64,000 bases of DNA from Hypholoma sublateritium FD-334 SS-4 (GCA_000827495.1 KN817537.1:340650-404649); one strand, 5' to 3'; counted from the stretch's first letter, positions 23,276 to 35,693 are shown. Notes: generated from the sequence alone by a model not told the origin. Program-made: numbers and translations.

Positions 23276-25656
23276 CGCCCCGGATGTCAAGGCGTAGTGC
23301 AAGACCAGCGACGTAGCAAGGACACGCTCCGGAGCACTGCAATGGAAAAAGATAATTGACTGCTCAGAGATGCGCCATTTGTACCAAATTTGGGCGTCAT
23401 AAAAATAAAATATTAAGTACATACATACGTGTTGTATTACGCGACACGTCAGCCGTCAGCGAAGGCCGGAGATTTTAAGCCACCCAACCTGCGAAACCAG
23501 TTTTTATACTTCTGAATGGCATAATATATGCTGTCGTTGGGTCCCATAACACCCAGAATGAGAAAAAGAAGCAAGATTCAGATTTGACGAAGATATAGCA
23601 CCAGATATGCAGAGACTGTTTACCCCAGAATTATGTTCCGCAAAGTGTGGCTTTGGTTCTGCTCGCTATTATTATTTGAAGCTAGAATTATCTATAAACT
23701 ACTTTTAGTCGATTAGGCAGGTGGTACGAGCGTAGAGAATGCGGAGATAGGCAAGAGACGGGCATCGATTATGGAAGCGCAGTGAGATCAGTTCCACAAA
23801 TACAAACAGAGCACAAATATTCATTGTCGAGGATTTCAAAATACAGTAATAGTTGCAGACACTCGGAGTTTCACCGTGAAATAGGGTTTCAGAGTAGAAT
23901 AATCCTTTAGCTTCTATTACTCCTGCTGCGTGCATATAAGTATTCAAGCTCGAGCTTAAGCTGGGCAGGTTCCACATCGTGAAAGCGGTAGCAGACAAGT
24001 AGTGCGGACAAGACAGGAGATATCTTACGCAGTAAATCTACGAACCACTTCGAAACTGACGTCCAGAAGTACGCCTATCTCAGCTTTGGAGTGTGTCAAC
24101 TCTCAAGGAAGGGTTCATATAAGTACCAACGTAGATTAATAAAGCTATAAATCTTGGTGTGCCGATAAAACCGATAGAAGTAGACTCAGAAGTTTGGATC
24201 CATGCATGTTCGAAGCATGGTACAAGGGCGGTAGTATAATGCAGAAGAGCCGTTTGGGAAGTGACAATGAAAACAATTAAGGAATGTTTGAAAAATGACT
24301 TGATTCAAGAAGTCCTGATTGAACAAATTGACATAGATGAACTTTAAAATGAACTGGATGTCAATTACCAGTTGAATCCATAGACGCCGTGGTACTTATC
24401 AAGGATTGCGTTCGCGAAAAATCATAGATGTATGGATCAATATCAGTTCGGCACGGCAGGGGGCTGCTACAGTGCCCTTACGTACGCTGGCTGTGGGGCG
24501 CGTAGGCCCAGAATTGCGACTAGAATATATAGTTTCCACAAGTTTCCGAGTGATATCAATTTACATTTCCGTTGAATTTTCGTGTGATTGAAAGTGGATA
24601 TCAATCACAGGCTGGCTTTGTAAGACAATCTACCTAAGTACATCAGGGCGTGCCAATGTCATTTGACGTACTCCGGGTCCCATTGTCCGCCACGCACGAT
24701 CGTGTACCACTGCACGCAGGTCCTAAAAGACACCGGTTTAGATTCTACTTCTTTCACGTCGACGTACGTACGTACGTATCATTTAAACTCGAAGGTCCTA
24801 CCAAGTGTCCACCACAGATTCCTCGTGGCCGTAAACAACCGCGAATGAGGGCCGCGGAAAAAAGATGGCGCCTAAGGCTGGGCATGGCCCACGTGCGGCA
24901 ACGCAGCGCAATGCACAAAAGCGGACTATCCCGTATCTGGAATGCTCATACTCCACATCCTTCACCTCCCTGAGCCACACTGTTATAATGTGCATACGCA
25001 CAGGCGGTGCACTTAGAAAGTGTGCCGCATGTGTCTCCTTGTAGTCAGCCATAGATAAAAATCATAAATGAAGAAAACAGCATAAATTCTCAACATATGG
25101 CCTTATTTTCGTTAGCGTTCATGTCTCATATGCACTCCATACTGGTGCTTTTGTACTGGCAATGTCCGTAAGAGTCTCAGCTACATGCAAAAGGGGAATC
25201 AAATCTCTAGCATAAAAGGTGACTGGCATATGTCTGGAAAACGAGTCTGAGTTAGGGTGAAGATGGGGTGCAAAGAACCAATATAAATTCCACTAGCGAT
25301 TAATAATTTACCAAATTTGAAAGGGTCTACAGTTGGGAGTATTCCTCAACATAGTGGGTATTCAGGATATTATCTGGGCACTGTCTACTTGAGCATGGTG
25401 GACCCCAGCAACAACGCGGAGTGATCCGCACAACAATCAAGGCCCAGAGATGTCAAGGTGAGGTCAAAATAGGACGGACCTTGCTCGCCAATCATATGAG
25501 GCTGAGGCTTCATTGAGCTGGCTCGTGTGTGAACTTTCAACTGTCTAAAAACAAACCCTGCATGTCCGCATGAAGTAGAGCATACAGCCGACCCTCAGAC
25601 AAGAAGTGACTAGTCTACCAAGAGCCACTTCTTTTTGACTGGTCCCAGAGAGACAT

Positions 25657-25689
25657 GAAGCGTGTCTACAACGTTTGTTGACACGCTTC
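25657..25689. repeat. 10-bp perfect hairpin
   Basis: GAAGCGTGTC and GACACGCTTC flank a 13-nt loop. It lies about 0.7 kb upstream of SSP-A. No function assigned. Confidence 0.7.
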
Positions 25690-25980
25690 TAACTTATTGA
25701 ATGATGCCCCATGATGCACGACGGCTTCCAGCAGCGGACGACAGGTGCTGCCAAAGACCTTTGATTTCCCTCGGCCGGAAGCTGCCGCATAAGTACGCAA
25801 AAACAAACTATAACCAAATACCCGCTATTGTCGCCTCCAGACGACCTCCAGATCACTTCGATCAGAAGGCGGTGGATGAATTGGAAGTCTTATGCGTCCC
25901 GTGGTGGCTTTCTTTTATATCAAGGGGAGAGACGATCAATCTTATTCAACCCCAAAGTGAGCGGCATCCACCCTCCGTTG

Positions 25981-26345
25981 GTAAATGAACCCCTCCTTGA
26001 CAGTGGGCATGCTTCAAAGTTGCTCATTTTACACCTTTGTTTGTGTAAATACCTTTTTAGGGAAGATTGCGTTCTATATTTAGCAATACTCTACCGGCAC
26101 GAGCTTGATGTCTATCGGGTGACTTGACCCATGGATGCACGATGCCAGGAGCACGATGTCCAAAAATTTCACAAACTATGTAGTTAGTTAAACAGCCCAT
26201 GATATCTGAAAGCGATATAAAGCGCCTAAATTCGCCGTTTTCCTCCAGGTTACCAGCGATACTCATTACTTACTCACAAGAATACAAGTGCGTCTACAAC
26301 ATCTCACATGGCCATCTCTGACCGGTGTTTTAGCCCATACATACC
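25981..26345 (+). promoter_or_regulatory. SSP-A promoter region, conserved in all four units
   Basis: It shares with the regions before the other three SSP genes a GAACCCCTCCTTGACAGT phrase, ACACCTTTGTTTGTGTA, a GATATC-GAAAGCGATATAAAGCGC stretch and CCTCCAGGTTA...ATACTC. The TATA-like GATATAAAG is at 26,214-26,222, about 130 bp before the ATG. The equivalents are at 32,965, 35,562 and 40,725, each 132 bp before its ATG. Confidence 0.7.
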
Positions 26346-26823
26346 ATGCTCGTTCGTAACACTTTTGTGGCTCTTGTAGTCCTCGTCTACGGCTCAGGAG
26401 CGGCGTCTGTTCCACGCGCTTCCGACGTTCTCGCGGAAAGCGCGGTAGCCCCGCCCAATGTCACCGCCGTCAACGGGACCCTCGCCAACGGCTTTTCCAT
26501 AGATATTGGAGTTGGAAACAGAGGAACCGTTGCCTGGGTTGGTGGCTTGGACCCATGCAGAGGCAACGTCCCGGTTGCACCTGTGCGTATTTCCCTCGCC
26601 CAACATAGCACCGAGATACATGCTGATAAAGTGAAATCACTATTAGTTAGGGGTTCGTGAGTGCGGCCGGGTGTTTTCTATCAACGGCCAGGGGGGGTTC
26701 ACTTTGGAGGGGTGTGAATCGAACTTGTTCATCAGTCAGTTCGGCAGATTCTGGGGAAGTTGCGGGAGAATCTCTGGGAACTTCCCTTGTGACGGTATTT
26801 CGGCCAGGTTCCACTGTGCCTAG
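26346..26823 (+). CDS. small secreted cysteine-rich protein SSP-A, 137 aa
   Basis: Two exons: 26,346-26,582 and 26,647-26,823. The 64-nt intron starts GTGCGT, has a GCTGATAA branch-like site and ends ATTAG. Without splicing the frame stops early, and with splicing it matches its three paralogues to the end. The signal peptide is about residues 1-20 (MLVRNTFVALVVLVYGSGAA). The mature part has N-glycosylation sequons and six Cys in the contexts DPC, REC, EGC, GSC, FPC and FHC, so three disulfides are possible. I do not recognise the family. A faint resemblance of the IDIGVGNRGTVAW and FTLEGC...FWGSC segments to cyanovirin-N homology domains is speculative. It is convergent with an F-box gene downstream. 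Confidence 0.75.
26583..26646 (+). other. intron of SSP-A
   Basis: GTGCGT...CTATTAG, 64 nt. The position is the same in all four paralogues; length is 64 nt in A and B, 63 nt in C and D. Confidence 0.8.
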
Positions 26824-26929
26824 GAATTTGTAGGCAGCCGGTGTCGAATTCGGCTCATAAAGACAATCATGTGAATTTTGTAGTTGTGCCAGAGAATGTT
26901 ACGCGAGTTTTACTGTCTGCATCGATCGA

Positions 26930-27928
26930 TCCCTCATAGTAAGTCATATGATGACCCCCCCCCCCCAAGCGTACCCAATCTTACCGCCCGTATATCCAAC
27001 CGTGTGTGCTCAATAGATCTCAGCGCTCTTGGTGTGTCCATATATACTCAGAAAGGGATATAACGGAGCGTCATAACTATAACGACACCGCTTCACGCAC
27101 GCTGATGAGCGCTTGAGCATGCACTAGCGGCGTTGCTCGCGAAATTCGACCAAGTCCATCACATCACATGCCATATTCCCGCGCTCGGTCGCCGACGCGA
27201 ATTTCAGTGTATTCCATTCCTTGCTGTGTTACAGATCTACATCCACATGCTACCATCGAAGAATACAACCATCGAAGAATATCGTGCCCAATATTTATAC
27301 CTACGCGCAGACCTGTTGTCCTCCACATGAATCTAGGTGCCCATATCTAGAAATGTACTGTCTCCTCGTCCTTTTTTCAAAGTTCACTTGTTGTTTTTTC
27401 TTTTGAATAATTCCGTTACATCCATGGTTAAAATTACTTACAAATTAGAGTACGCAACGTATAAAGACCGCTGTAGATGTGTATAGAAGTCCACAATTTG
27501 TTCTACCTTTCAATCTTCGTCTCATCTCTCGAACGTGCTCTTGTATTTGTACTTATAACCTCGCCCTAGTATTTTATCGCACTCTAAAGTGGCTCAAAGC
27601 TAACGCCGTAGATTGCGCCTACGTTAGTTAAAAGCCGTGGGAAGCAGCCCATGCTTGGCTCGAGTCCAGTCTGACTTTCGGTCTGAACTGGGTCTGGGTG
27701 GAATACGTGCACCCTTAATTCACACCATACTTGTCTAGCACTTGGAAGCTGATCTGAACATAGCTGATATCTAGATACCGTTCGATATTGAGACCGATAT
27801 TCGTTTTCGAATGGTTCTCCGCTGGTACTGTCACACTCAGTTTGCTTTATATATATATATGCATTCCGCCTCGAAAATCATCGTGCCCACTGTTTTAATT
27901 TCCTATATAGTTGTCCTCGTTTGTCGCT
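26930..27928. other. 1-kb insertion between SSP-A and its F-box partner
   Basis: In units C and D the SSP 3' flank runs directly into F-box sequence. Here about 1 kb separates them. It holds a C-run at 26,957-26,968, no gene, and no terminal repeats that I could identify. Confidence 0.5.
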
Positions 27929-29483
27929 TTATCCTTGGTATTCATACGAGAACTCCGACAAAAACTCTCCCCCCGCGCCCAGCTCACCGCACCGCACGTT
28001 CCACTTGATACCCAGCATCAATTTCTGCGCAACAATCCACTCAGCATCGCTGCGCAAAAGCATAGGCCCGTGTCCGACGACTTGGATATGCCCCACCTCT
28101 GTGCTTATCATCCTCGGTGCATTGTAGTACATTGACACGCCAAGTGCACCCATCAGCGTGACGAGGGCGCCCGACGTGACGTGCGTGCAGTCCTCAAACC
28201 GAAGTATCCCCTTGCTGTACATGCCACCGGCATACCGCTCCCGCCTCTCTTGCAATGCCATTGGATTGGGAATTGGCATGATCCACGCGAGGAAGTCGTC
28301 CGTGACACCGGCGCAGCCCAAGAAGGTGATATGGTCCGTGCGGAAGGCTGTCATTGCTTGCTGGACCCCGGAACGCCCATGCGATGGGGCGGCTTTGAAT
28401 GGGGCACCTTTGACTGTGAAATGCGACAGAGGCTCCGAGATGTGTTCCAGGATGAGATGTCTGATGTGTGGGGGTTCGTCCAGATATAGATTGGACAATG
28501 CGCATCTGCTTAATTTGGTACACTCTATAGGCTCAAAGAATGTTATCGATTTGTACAAAGCAGTGATAAGGGCGTCGGAGACATCATCGAATGCTAGATA
28601 CGTCAACGAGAGCATCAGGTGGCCAGTCCCTGTGCGCGGGGTGGCCGAAATAGGCGTGGCACTAGCGAGCTGAGCGAGCGACAGGCTGGTTAGGTAGCGG
28701 CAGCATTTCACTCTGAGCAGGAACGTCGCAAAACTGCGTCTGCCATCCGAAGGACTGCCCCCGACGAACGTGAAATGGGTGATGCTGAGCTTCTTGAGCT
28801 TAATGCATGTATTTCCAAATAGGATATTGGCACAGCTCCATGAAGCCGACGCCGGTGACTGTGAGCTCCCTGAGCTGTGGGACGCGCTGTTGGTCCTGCT
28901 GGAGGTTGAACGCGCGAGCCGGGACGGCGATCGCATTTTCACTATCGTCCAGATCGTGGACGGAGCATGTGAGCGACAGACGGCGAAGAGAAGGCATGGT
29001 GTTGGATAGAAGACCGATTGCAGATGGGAGAGACGATTGGTAGACAAGATCGAAGGTGATGCTCTCGCATTGTTCGAGAAACGATTCGAGCGCTTTGTGG
29101 ACCTTGCGTACCCGCGAGAGCTCCAGCGCATTGTTTGACGCTTCGCAGGCGATATCGTAAGGTGCGCCTCCTGCGCTGGAGAAGACAACGACATGGAGCG
29201 TCATACTGGCCATCCGCAGCTTATGAACTTCTAGTGCGTCGAGGAAGGGAGTGAGGTCCTCTGCGACATCGATGATAATGCGGTCCCAGTATTTCCCGTG
29301 GTGCATGAGCACGCTGAGCCACGCGTGACACGTTGCTGCGACGTTGAACGGAAACAGTGCGCGATAAGGGGCGACGCCACTCCCTTTGACTGGCGAAGAG
29401 GTGGTACTCGACGGGGCCGAGGCAATATATTCGAAAACAAATTCCAGCAGCTCAACCGGGAGGCTCTGGATCTGGATTGGCAT
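27929..29483 (-). pseudogene. F-box gene of unit A, one frameshift (about 517 aa if read through)
   Basis: The protein starts at ATG complement 29,483 with an F-box (SLPVELLEFVFEYIA...FNVAATCHAWLSVL at residues about 7-60). It continues through an LRR-like region (PSLRRLSLTC, VPQLRELTVTG). At about 28,802 the frame is lost after IWKYMH: the minus strand reads ATGCATTAAGCTC where ATGCATAAGCTC would keep the frame (HKLKKLSI). The second frame continues without interruption to 27,929 with more LRR-like segments. Thus a single extra base separates two otherwise coherent halves; it may be a true lesion, a strain polymorphism or a draft-assembly error. It is convergent with SSP-A. Partial copies occur in units B, C and D. 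Confidence 0.75.
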
Positions 29484-30085
29484 CTGTGTTATGCACAATT
29501 TTCGCTGATGGGACGGATGTATGTCAGCGCTCGATTTTAGATGACGTGGTTGCACTCACCTGTTCACATTTATTAGTATCTGAGAGGGAGAACCGAATGG
29601 GCGAAGTAGAATGCGTGTTCTGGCAAGCTTTATTTGTCAGTGAGGATCCCCCTTGACATTAAATGGTGTTTATCTCCGGCTTGAATGATTGAATGGAGGA
29701 CAAAGGAAGGATACATCAATCAATTTATTGTTTAACTGTACAGTCAACGCAGTGCACGCCAAAGCACAGACAATTCAGGGCCCTTTCTGTGACCGGCGGC
29801 ACCCAATGCGAACACGTGGCAGCGCGGCGGTGTGAGCGATGCAAACGTGCGGCTCAGCCGCTACAGCGCAGACGACGTAGATCCAGCTAATACACAACCC
29901 GCGGCATCCATCGTACGCAAGGCATAGCGGCGNGGGGGGCGGGAGGTCTGGTTCCGCGTCTGCGGGGAACATCTCAGGTCGTGCGCATGTCGCACGCTCG
30001 TGCGGCGCCCAAATGCAAGACGGCGTTTGGGCGGTATTCAAGAGCGGAGACAAGGGAATCAAGGCGGCGGAATTGGCAGGCAGGG

Positions 30086-30390
30086 TGCTGGGCATGTGCA
30101 CCAGAATGCGCTGACGTGCGGGGGATAGGGTGATTTGATCGCGCGCGTCGGCGGTCGGTGACACGAGCGCACAGAAGAGATGGTGCACATCTCCGCGCTT
30201 CCACGTATGTATACGGGAGAACAGGCAGCGGCGGACAAAATGGTAAAAGTATGGTGACGCACCGGTGGTGACCAGAGGAAACGTTCGAATTGAAGCTTGC
30301 GCAGCTCTGCACGCAGACGTTAGGTGCGGTAGAGAGACTGTGATTGGTGCCGCCGAGCGCTACTCGCAGAGCCTGTAGTGGTAGCTACGA
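30086..30390. repeat. array block R1, unit A
   Basis: It is related to 38,909-39,186 and 41,607-41,895. Shared phrases include GCTGACGTGCGGGRGATAGG, GACACGAGCGC, TATACGGGAGAACRGGCAGC and GACGCACCGGTG. It is non-coding. Confidence 0.75.
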
Positions 30391-30699
30391 TGAGAGGAGG
30401 AGCGTGGGCACTAGGGTAGACGTGGATCTGAAAGCGAGACTGCAGTCGATGTGGTGATCGAGTAAGGACGAACGCACCTCGTAAGCCCAGATGTGCGCTT
30501 CACATTAACACAGACCATGAAAATCGCCACAAGACGAGGGGCAGGACGCATCGTTCGAGGCTGCGTATCATAGCTGCTGGATTGATCGATGGGTGTGGAA
30601 GTGATGACGCTACGCAAGGGAGAGCATACAGAGACGACGCACCAAATTCGTAGCACGTCCCGCTCGTAATGAAGTACAAGTGTATCAGTACCTTCCATG

Positions 30700-30840
30700 T
30701 ATATGGCGCCGGCGGTGAGCATGCTGCATCCCATGATGATCGACGTGGAAAGAGATGGCGCTAGCGGCCAGGCGCCGCCGCCTGCCACATCGTCCTCACT
30801 CCTGATGGATACCCACGACCGCGTGACTACGCCGTCCCCG
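30700..30840. repeat. dispersed CACGACCGCGTGACT block (copy 2)
   Basis: Same layout as 23,150-23,275: CATCCCATGATG, TGGCGC, CTGCCACATCGTC, then ACGACCGCGTGACTACGCCG. Confidence 0.55.
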
Positions 30841-31453
30841 GGAGGCCGGGCATAGCCACTACCCCGGACCCCGCCCGTGGGCAGCGCGAGAAATGCGCAG
30901 CCGAAGCTCGGGGAGCGTAAATACCCCATATAACATTCTGCGCCCTATTCTCGCCCACTCCAGATATTTTCGACCGGCGCGCGCTACCCATCCGAGCTGC
31001 GGCTGTAGCGAGTAAGCCACCGCCAGCCTACCAGCTCCGTAAACAGACGTCAACATATGCGCGTTCTCCCTCCAGAGCGGGCGCTACCGCTCATGCGTCG
31101 ACGTAACCCATAATACCCAGACACCGCACGAGAACAGCCATAAATACCGCGTCTATAATATTGTCATGGTCCGCAGCGCGCTACCAGCGCGCCGCGATAG
31201 CACAGCGCTCGCTTGATGATGAGGGGGTGAGTGACCCACGGCGCCGCCGACTGCGTGATGAGCGCGAGGCCCTGCTGGAACGTACGGCGCTGCGACGAGG
31301 GAAAGCCGCGGCGAGAGAACCGCGTCACTGTCGACGCGAACGTGCGAACGCGAACACGTTGCAGCGCACTGGTAAAAACGAGAAACACGAGAAATAGGAC
31401 GCGACGATGTATGATGGCATTTTTTGTCATTTTAGACGACCCATAGCGCCGCG

Positions 31454-31870
31454 CGCGCAATGAGCGCGTCGGACATGCCGGGGGTCAGCCCATGCGCTAG
31501 TCAGCAGCGCAGCATTGACACCACCTAGGGCGCGCATCGGCCAGCCGTCGCCGACGTCTCGGGCGGACTTTGAAGTGCTGCGTGTCCCGGCTTCGCGCTG
31601 ACAAGGGGCCACATAAATGTAGCCTATGGTAGTGGAATTCGCAGACACGTGGGGGATTGCCTTCTTCCCCACACCGCGGCGGCGCGCCGGTAGGCCTTCT
31701 CTACTGGGACCATTGACAAAGAGGGGGAGATACGGTGGAATCGCAGAGACGTATCAAGGATCCTGGCGTCTGTTAGTGATAGCTATTATCCACGGGGTGA
31801 GGTTCACGCTGCTGTACCTACCCCGCGGAGGTGACAAGTGGATGGGACGTGCGGCGCGATAAAGCGCATA
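31454..31870. repeat. array block R2, unit A
   Basis: It is related to 34,737-35,070 and 39,415-39,775, and more distantly to 42,500-42,830. Shared phrases are GTCGCCGACGTCTCRGGCGG, GACAAGGGGGCCACATAA, GTGGAATTCGCAGACACGTGG and CTACTGGGAACATTGACRAA. No conserved coding frame is seen. Confidence 0.75.
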
Positions 31871-32228
31871 GTGCCTGTGTTTACGAGTGCCGATATGCAT
31901 TAACAAATGGAAACATCAAGCAATGGAGATGGGATACATCTCCGCGCTGCCGCGCATGTGCGCGGGCACAGGCGGCGGTGCAAGTGCGGGGACGCACCGG
32001 CGAATGCTTTAATTTCCCAGTGAACACGTTCGAGTTGCAGCTTGTGTACCAGTGCGTTTGTATTTTCGAAGTACGTGAGGAATCATGCGGTGGAAGACGA
32101 TTAGAGTCTAGAGCCTGGAAATGGGGTGCGTGCGGAGCGAAACTCCAGGTACGTAATGCTTGGAGAAGAGGAAGGAGGGGCGTGGGGCAAACACAGTTCG
32201 AAGAGCAGGATCCACTGGCTATCGTTGT

Positions 32229-32480
32229 AGTGATCGAGTAAGGAAGAACACACCTTCCTCTCTTTAGCAGATAGGGTTATCGTGAGAAGCGCATTGTAAT
32301 TAACATGCAACGGTAATTTCGGAGGTGTGCAACGCGAAGGTATGTAACCATTCGAATCCACCACGATATGTATAAGACGTCTATTTCATCCGCCGTCTGT
32401 TTAAAGTGATCTGGAGATGATATAGGCAGGGCTGAAACTATGTCACCTATATGAAATCTAGACTGGCTATGCAGATCCCA
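32229..32480. repeat. array block pre-P, unit A/B junction
   Basis: It is related to 40,019-40,260. Shared phrases are GTGAGAAGCGCAT, GTGCAACGCGAAGG, ATAAGACGTCTATTTCAT and CTATATGAAATCTAGACTGG. It precedes the SSP promoter block in units B and D. Confidence 0.7.
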
Positions 32481-32729
32481 GCAGCTGCTGGACGACGCAA
32501 TTTTTAAGAACTTGACGTCCTAACAAATGGGATGAAGTCCTTCTTCAGCGTTCTAGTGCGTGCAAGCGTGAGGCTTACATTTTAATTATACAATCTACGC
32601 TCCCTCAAACTTGAATTCCATGTGTGACATCCAAGCTCTGAGATCTGAACGTTCGAACGTTTGAACACGCATGGATTCCAACTACTGAGCCTACTTCTAT
32701 CGCCGAGAGTTGTAACTCCAATCTATGTT

Positions 32730-33096
32730 GGTATATGAACCCCTCATTGACAGTTGGCAAATGACACTACAAATTCAAATTTGGTCGTTGTACACCTTTG
32801 TTTGTGTAGATACACTTTTTGGGTAACTTACACTCTATGTTGAGTAACACCGGTACGAACTTGATGGCTCTCGAGTGACCTATGCCATGGGTACGCGACG
32901 CTAGGAGCATGATGTACGAAGTACACAAAATATCTAGTAAAAACGGCCCGTGATATCCGAAAATGATATAAAGCGCTCAAGCCCGCCGTTGTCCTCCAGG
33001 TTATCATCGATACTCCTTACTCACCGAAAACAAAACATGTACGTCTTCAGCATGCCACCCAGTCGTATCTGACCGGTTTTTCAGTGCATACGTACT
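32730..33096 (+). promoter_or_regulatory. SSP-B promoter region
   Basis: It has the same conserved blocks as the SSP-A promoter, including GATATAAAGCGC at 32,965 and TGTCCTCCAGGTTATCA. An ATGCCATGGGTACGCGACGC phrase shared with units C and D lies further upstream. Confidence 0.7.
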
Positions 33097-33580
33097 ATGC
33101 TCGTTCGGAACGCTTTTTTGGCTCTTGTCGTCCTCGCCTACGGCGGAGGCGCAGCGTCTGTGCCAGGCGTTTCCGACGCCATAGCGGGAAGCACGGCTGC
33201 CGCCGATTCTAATATCACCGTCATCAACGAGGCCAACCGCAACGGTTTTGCAATAGATATTGGCGTCGGAAGCAGAGGCACCGTCGCCTGGGTTGGTCGC
33301 TTTGATCCATGCAGGAACGTCCCGGTTGCACCGGTACGTATTTCCTGCGCCCAACATCGCACCGAGATACATGCTGATAAAGTGAAATCACTGTCAGTTA
33401 GGGGTTCGTGAGTGCGGCCGGGTGTTTTCTGTCAACGGCCAGGGGGGGTTCACTTTGGAGGGTTGTGGAACGAAAATGTTCATCAATCAGTTCGGGAGAT
33501 TCTGGGGAAGCTGCGGGAGAATATCTGGGAACTTCGCTTGTAATGATGGTCTCATCTCGTCCAGGTTCCACTGTGAATAG
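33097..33580 (+). CDS. small secreted cysteine-rich protein SSP-B, 139 aa
   Basis: Exons 33,097-33,333 and 33,398-33,580, with a 64-nt intron starting GTACGT and ending CTGTCAG. The unspliced frame stops early; the spliced frame is complete. The signal peptide is MLVRNAFLALVVLAYGGGAA. All six Cys of SSP-A are kept (DPC, REC, EGC, GSC, FAC, FHC). It is closest to SSP-A in exon 2 (LGVRECGRVFS). The F-box partner on its 3' side survives only as a 5' fragment at 34,166-34,258. The protein is presumably secreted; function unknown. Confidence 0.75.
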
Positions 33581-34165
33581 GCGTTTGTAGGTAGCCAGTG
33601 TCGACTTCTGCTCAAGGATAGTCATGTGCATCTCGTAGTTGTTCCATGGAATATTACGCAAGTCTTGTTTGTGAACTCAGGCAAAAAATCGAATTTGTAA
33701 ATGCGTAGCTTTTATACCTACTATGTGTACTCTAGTTTACAGAGAAATGTTATATGCTTATGAAGCTGAAATGCAGAAGACAAATTATAAGAGAATAATA
33801 CAGTACTAAGAGTGAAATTATTAGGAAAGAGAATGAGAAATCGAGCCTTGGAAAAGGAAACGAAGGCAGTGTGTTGCCATATGTGGGCGCCTAAATATGC
33901 ATGACAAAGCACAGCGCGCTAATGGTTATTATTAAGCGCGTACCGGGCTCGGGTATGTAGAGGTCCGGTATACTGCTTTGGGGGAAGTGTAAACATGCGG
34001 CGGAATGTACTGGAAGGAGTGCGTCGGCGAATGTGGGAAAGCGGCGGGGGGAGCGGGAGAATATTGGTCCGGTCACATGTCGAGTGCGGACTTAGTCGAA
34101 TTCGTGGCTGGCGTGAGCACGGGCTCATCAACATAGGTGCGCTTATTGAATGTGCAAACGGACAC

Positions 34166-34258
34166 TCATAGAGAGGTGATACTCGACGGAGCTGAGGCAA
34201 TACATTCGAAAACAATTTCCAGAAGCTCAACCGGGAGACTCTGAAGCTGGATTGACAT
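34166..34258 (-). pseudogene. F-box remnant (N-terminal 30 codons), unit B
   Basis: From ATG complement 34,258 the frame reads MSIQLQSLPVELLEIVFECI and on to SSITSL, closely matching the start of the unit-A F-box gene, then hits a stop. The rest of the gene is replaced by unrelated sequence. About 60 bp of the upstream flank also matches unit A. Confidence 0.8.
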
Positions 34259-34736
34259 CTGATGGGACGAACGTGTGTTAGCGCTCGATTGTCGATGATG
34301 TGGTTGCACTTCCCTCTTCACAAGTATTCAAGTGTTGTATCCGAAAGGAAGAATTGATAGGGCGAAAAGGAATGCGTTGTCTGTCAAACTTTATATGTCT
34401 GCAACCATCCCCTTTGTTGTGAAGATGACTTTATTTCCGCTGTTTATTTAGCTGAACGGTCAATCCTCTGTCGATTTTTTTGTACCGCCCGCCGATGAGA
34501 GCCCACCGACTTCGCTCGCAAAATTCGACACAGTGTACGCAATACTACACAGACAATGTGAATATCTTCCTGTGATCGGCAGCACCCAGTTCTCGGGTAA
34601 AGCCGCTGGGAGAGACCCGCGTCACAGTCTATGCGAACGTGCTAACGCAAACACGTAGCAGCGCGCTGGTAAGAACGAGAAACACGAGGAAAAATAGAAG
34701 GAGACAATGTATGATGGAATTTTAGACGACCCATGG

Positions 34737-35070
34737 CGCCGTCCGCGCGATGGGCGCGTCGGAAATGCCGGGGGTCAGCCCATGCGTGAGTCTGGAGGAA
34801 CACCAAGGGCGTGCATCGACCAGTCGTCGCCGACGTCTCGGGCGGACTTCGCAGTGCTACCTCTCCAGACCTCGCGCCGACAAGGGGGCCACATAATTGT
34901 AACCTAATGGCGTGGAGCCCGCAGGGCAGTGGAATTTGCAGACACGTGGGATATAGGCTCATGACCCACTCCGCAGCGGCGCGTCGATGGGCCATCGCTA
35001 CTGGGAACATTGACGAAAGGTTCGCACTGCTGTACCTACGAGCGACGATATGCATTATTAAAGGGAGACG
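34737..35070. repeat. array block R2, unit B
   Basis: Same phrases as 31,454-31,870 in the same order. The R1 block is missing from this unit. Confidence 0.75.
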
Positions 35071-35324
35071 TCAATAAATAAAAACGGAATACGTTACGTG
35101 GCGCCGCTGCGCATGTGCGAGGACACAGGAGGCGGATGGCACGATGCAAGTGCGGGGAGGCACAGGCGAAGGTTGAAATTTCTCAATGAACACGCTCGAG
35201 TTGCAGCTTGTGTACCGAGGTACGCGAGAATTCATGTGCGACACCCAAGCTCTGAACTCCCATAGAATCAAATTACTGGGTATGCTTCTATCGGACTTAT
35301 CTGTACACCGAGAGTTGTAGCTAT

Positions 35325-35693
35325 AATCTCCGTTGGTAAATGAACCCTTCCTTGACAGTTAGCAAATCATATTCCATATTTGGTCATTGTACACCTTTGT
35401 TGTGTAGATAATTTTTTTGGGTAGTTTATGCTCATATTGGGTAATACAGGCACGAACTTGACGTCTATCGGGCGACCTATGCCATGGGTACACGACGCTA
35501 GGAGCATGATGTGCAAATTACGCAAACTGTCCAGTTAAAACGGCCCGTGATATCCGAAAGCGATATAAAGCGCTCAAGGCCACCGTGGTCCTCAGATTAT
35601 CAGCAATACTCCTTACTCACCCAGAAACACAACAAGTGCGTCGTCAGCATCTCACCTAGCCGCCTCTGACCATTTTTTCAGCGCATACGTACC
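35325..35693 (+). promoter_or_regulatory. SSP-C promoter region
   Basis: It carries the array promoter blocks: CCTTGACAGTT, ACACCTTTGTTGTGTAGATA, GCCATGGGTACACGACGCTA and GATATAAAGCGC at 35,562. Confidence 0.7.

Larger units (their letters stand above)
15511..25980. other. 10-kb stretch with no supported gene
   Basis: I found no frame with a recognisable domain or a consistent set of splice sites. Contents that can be described are three diverged ~100-bp repeats, GC-rich hairpins, an N-rich patch at 17,470-17,745, diverged pieces of the 6.8-9.3 kb repeat (18,200-18,900) and of the 10.1-10.5 kb repeat (18,930-19,360), a palindrome-ended element at 20,363, a short tandem repeat at 22,049 and a dispersed block at 23,150. 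A 27-codon ATG frame at 19,575 followed by a GTAAGT...TTTCAG pair could be a fragment of an unrecognised gene. Confidence 0.55.

Noticed and set aside
26346..26660. SSP-A read as a 104-aa protein ending at 26,660
   Set aside because: A GTGCGT...TTAG intron of 64 nt brings the downstream sequence into frame with its paralogues, so the early stop is intronic. The same applies to 33,097-33,411.
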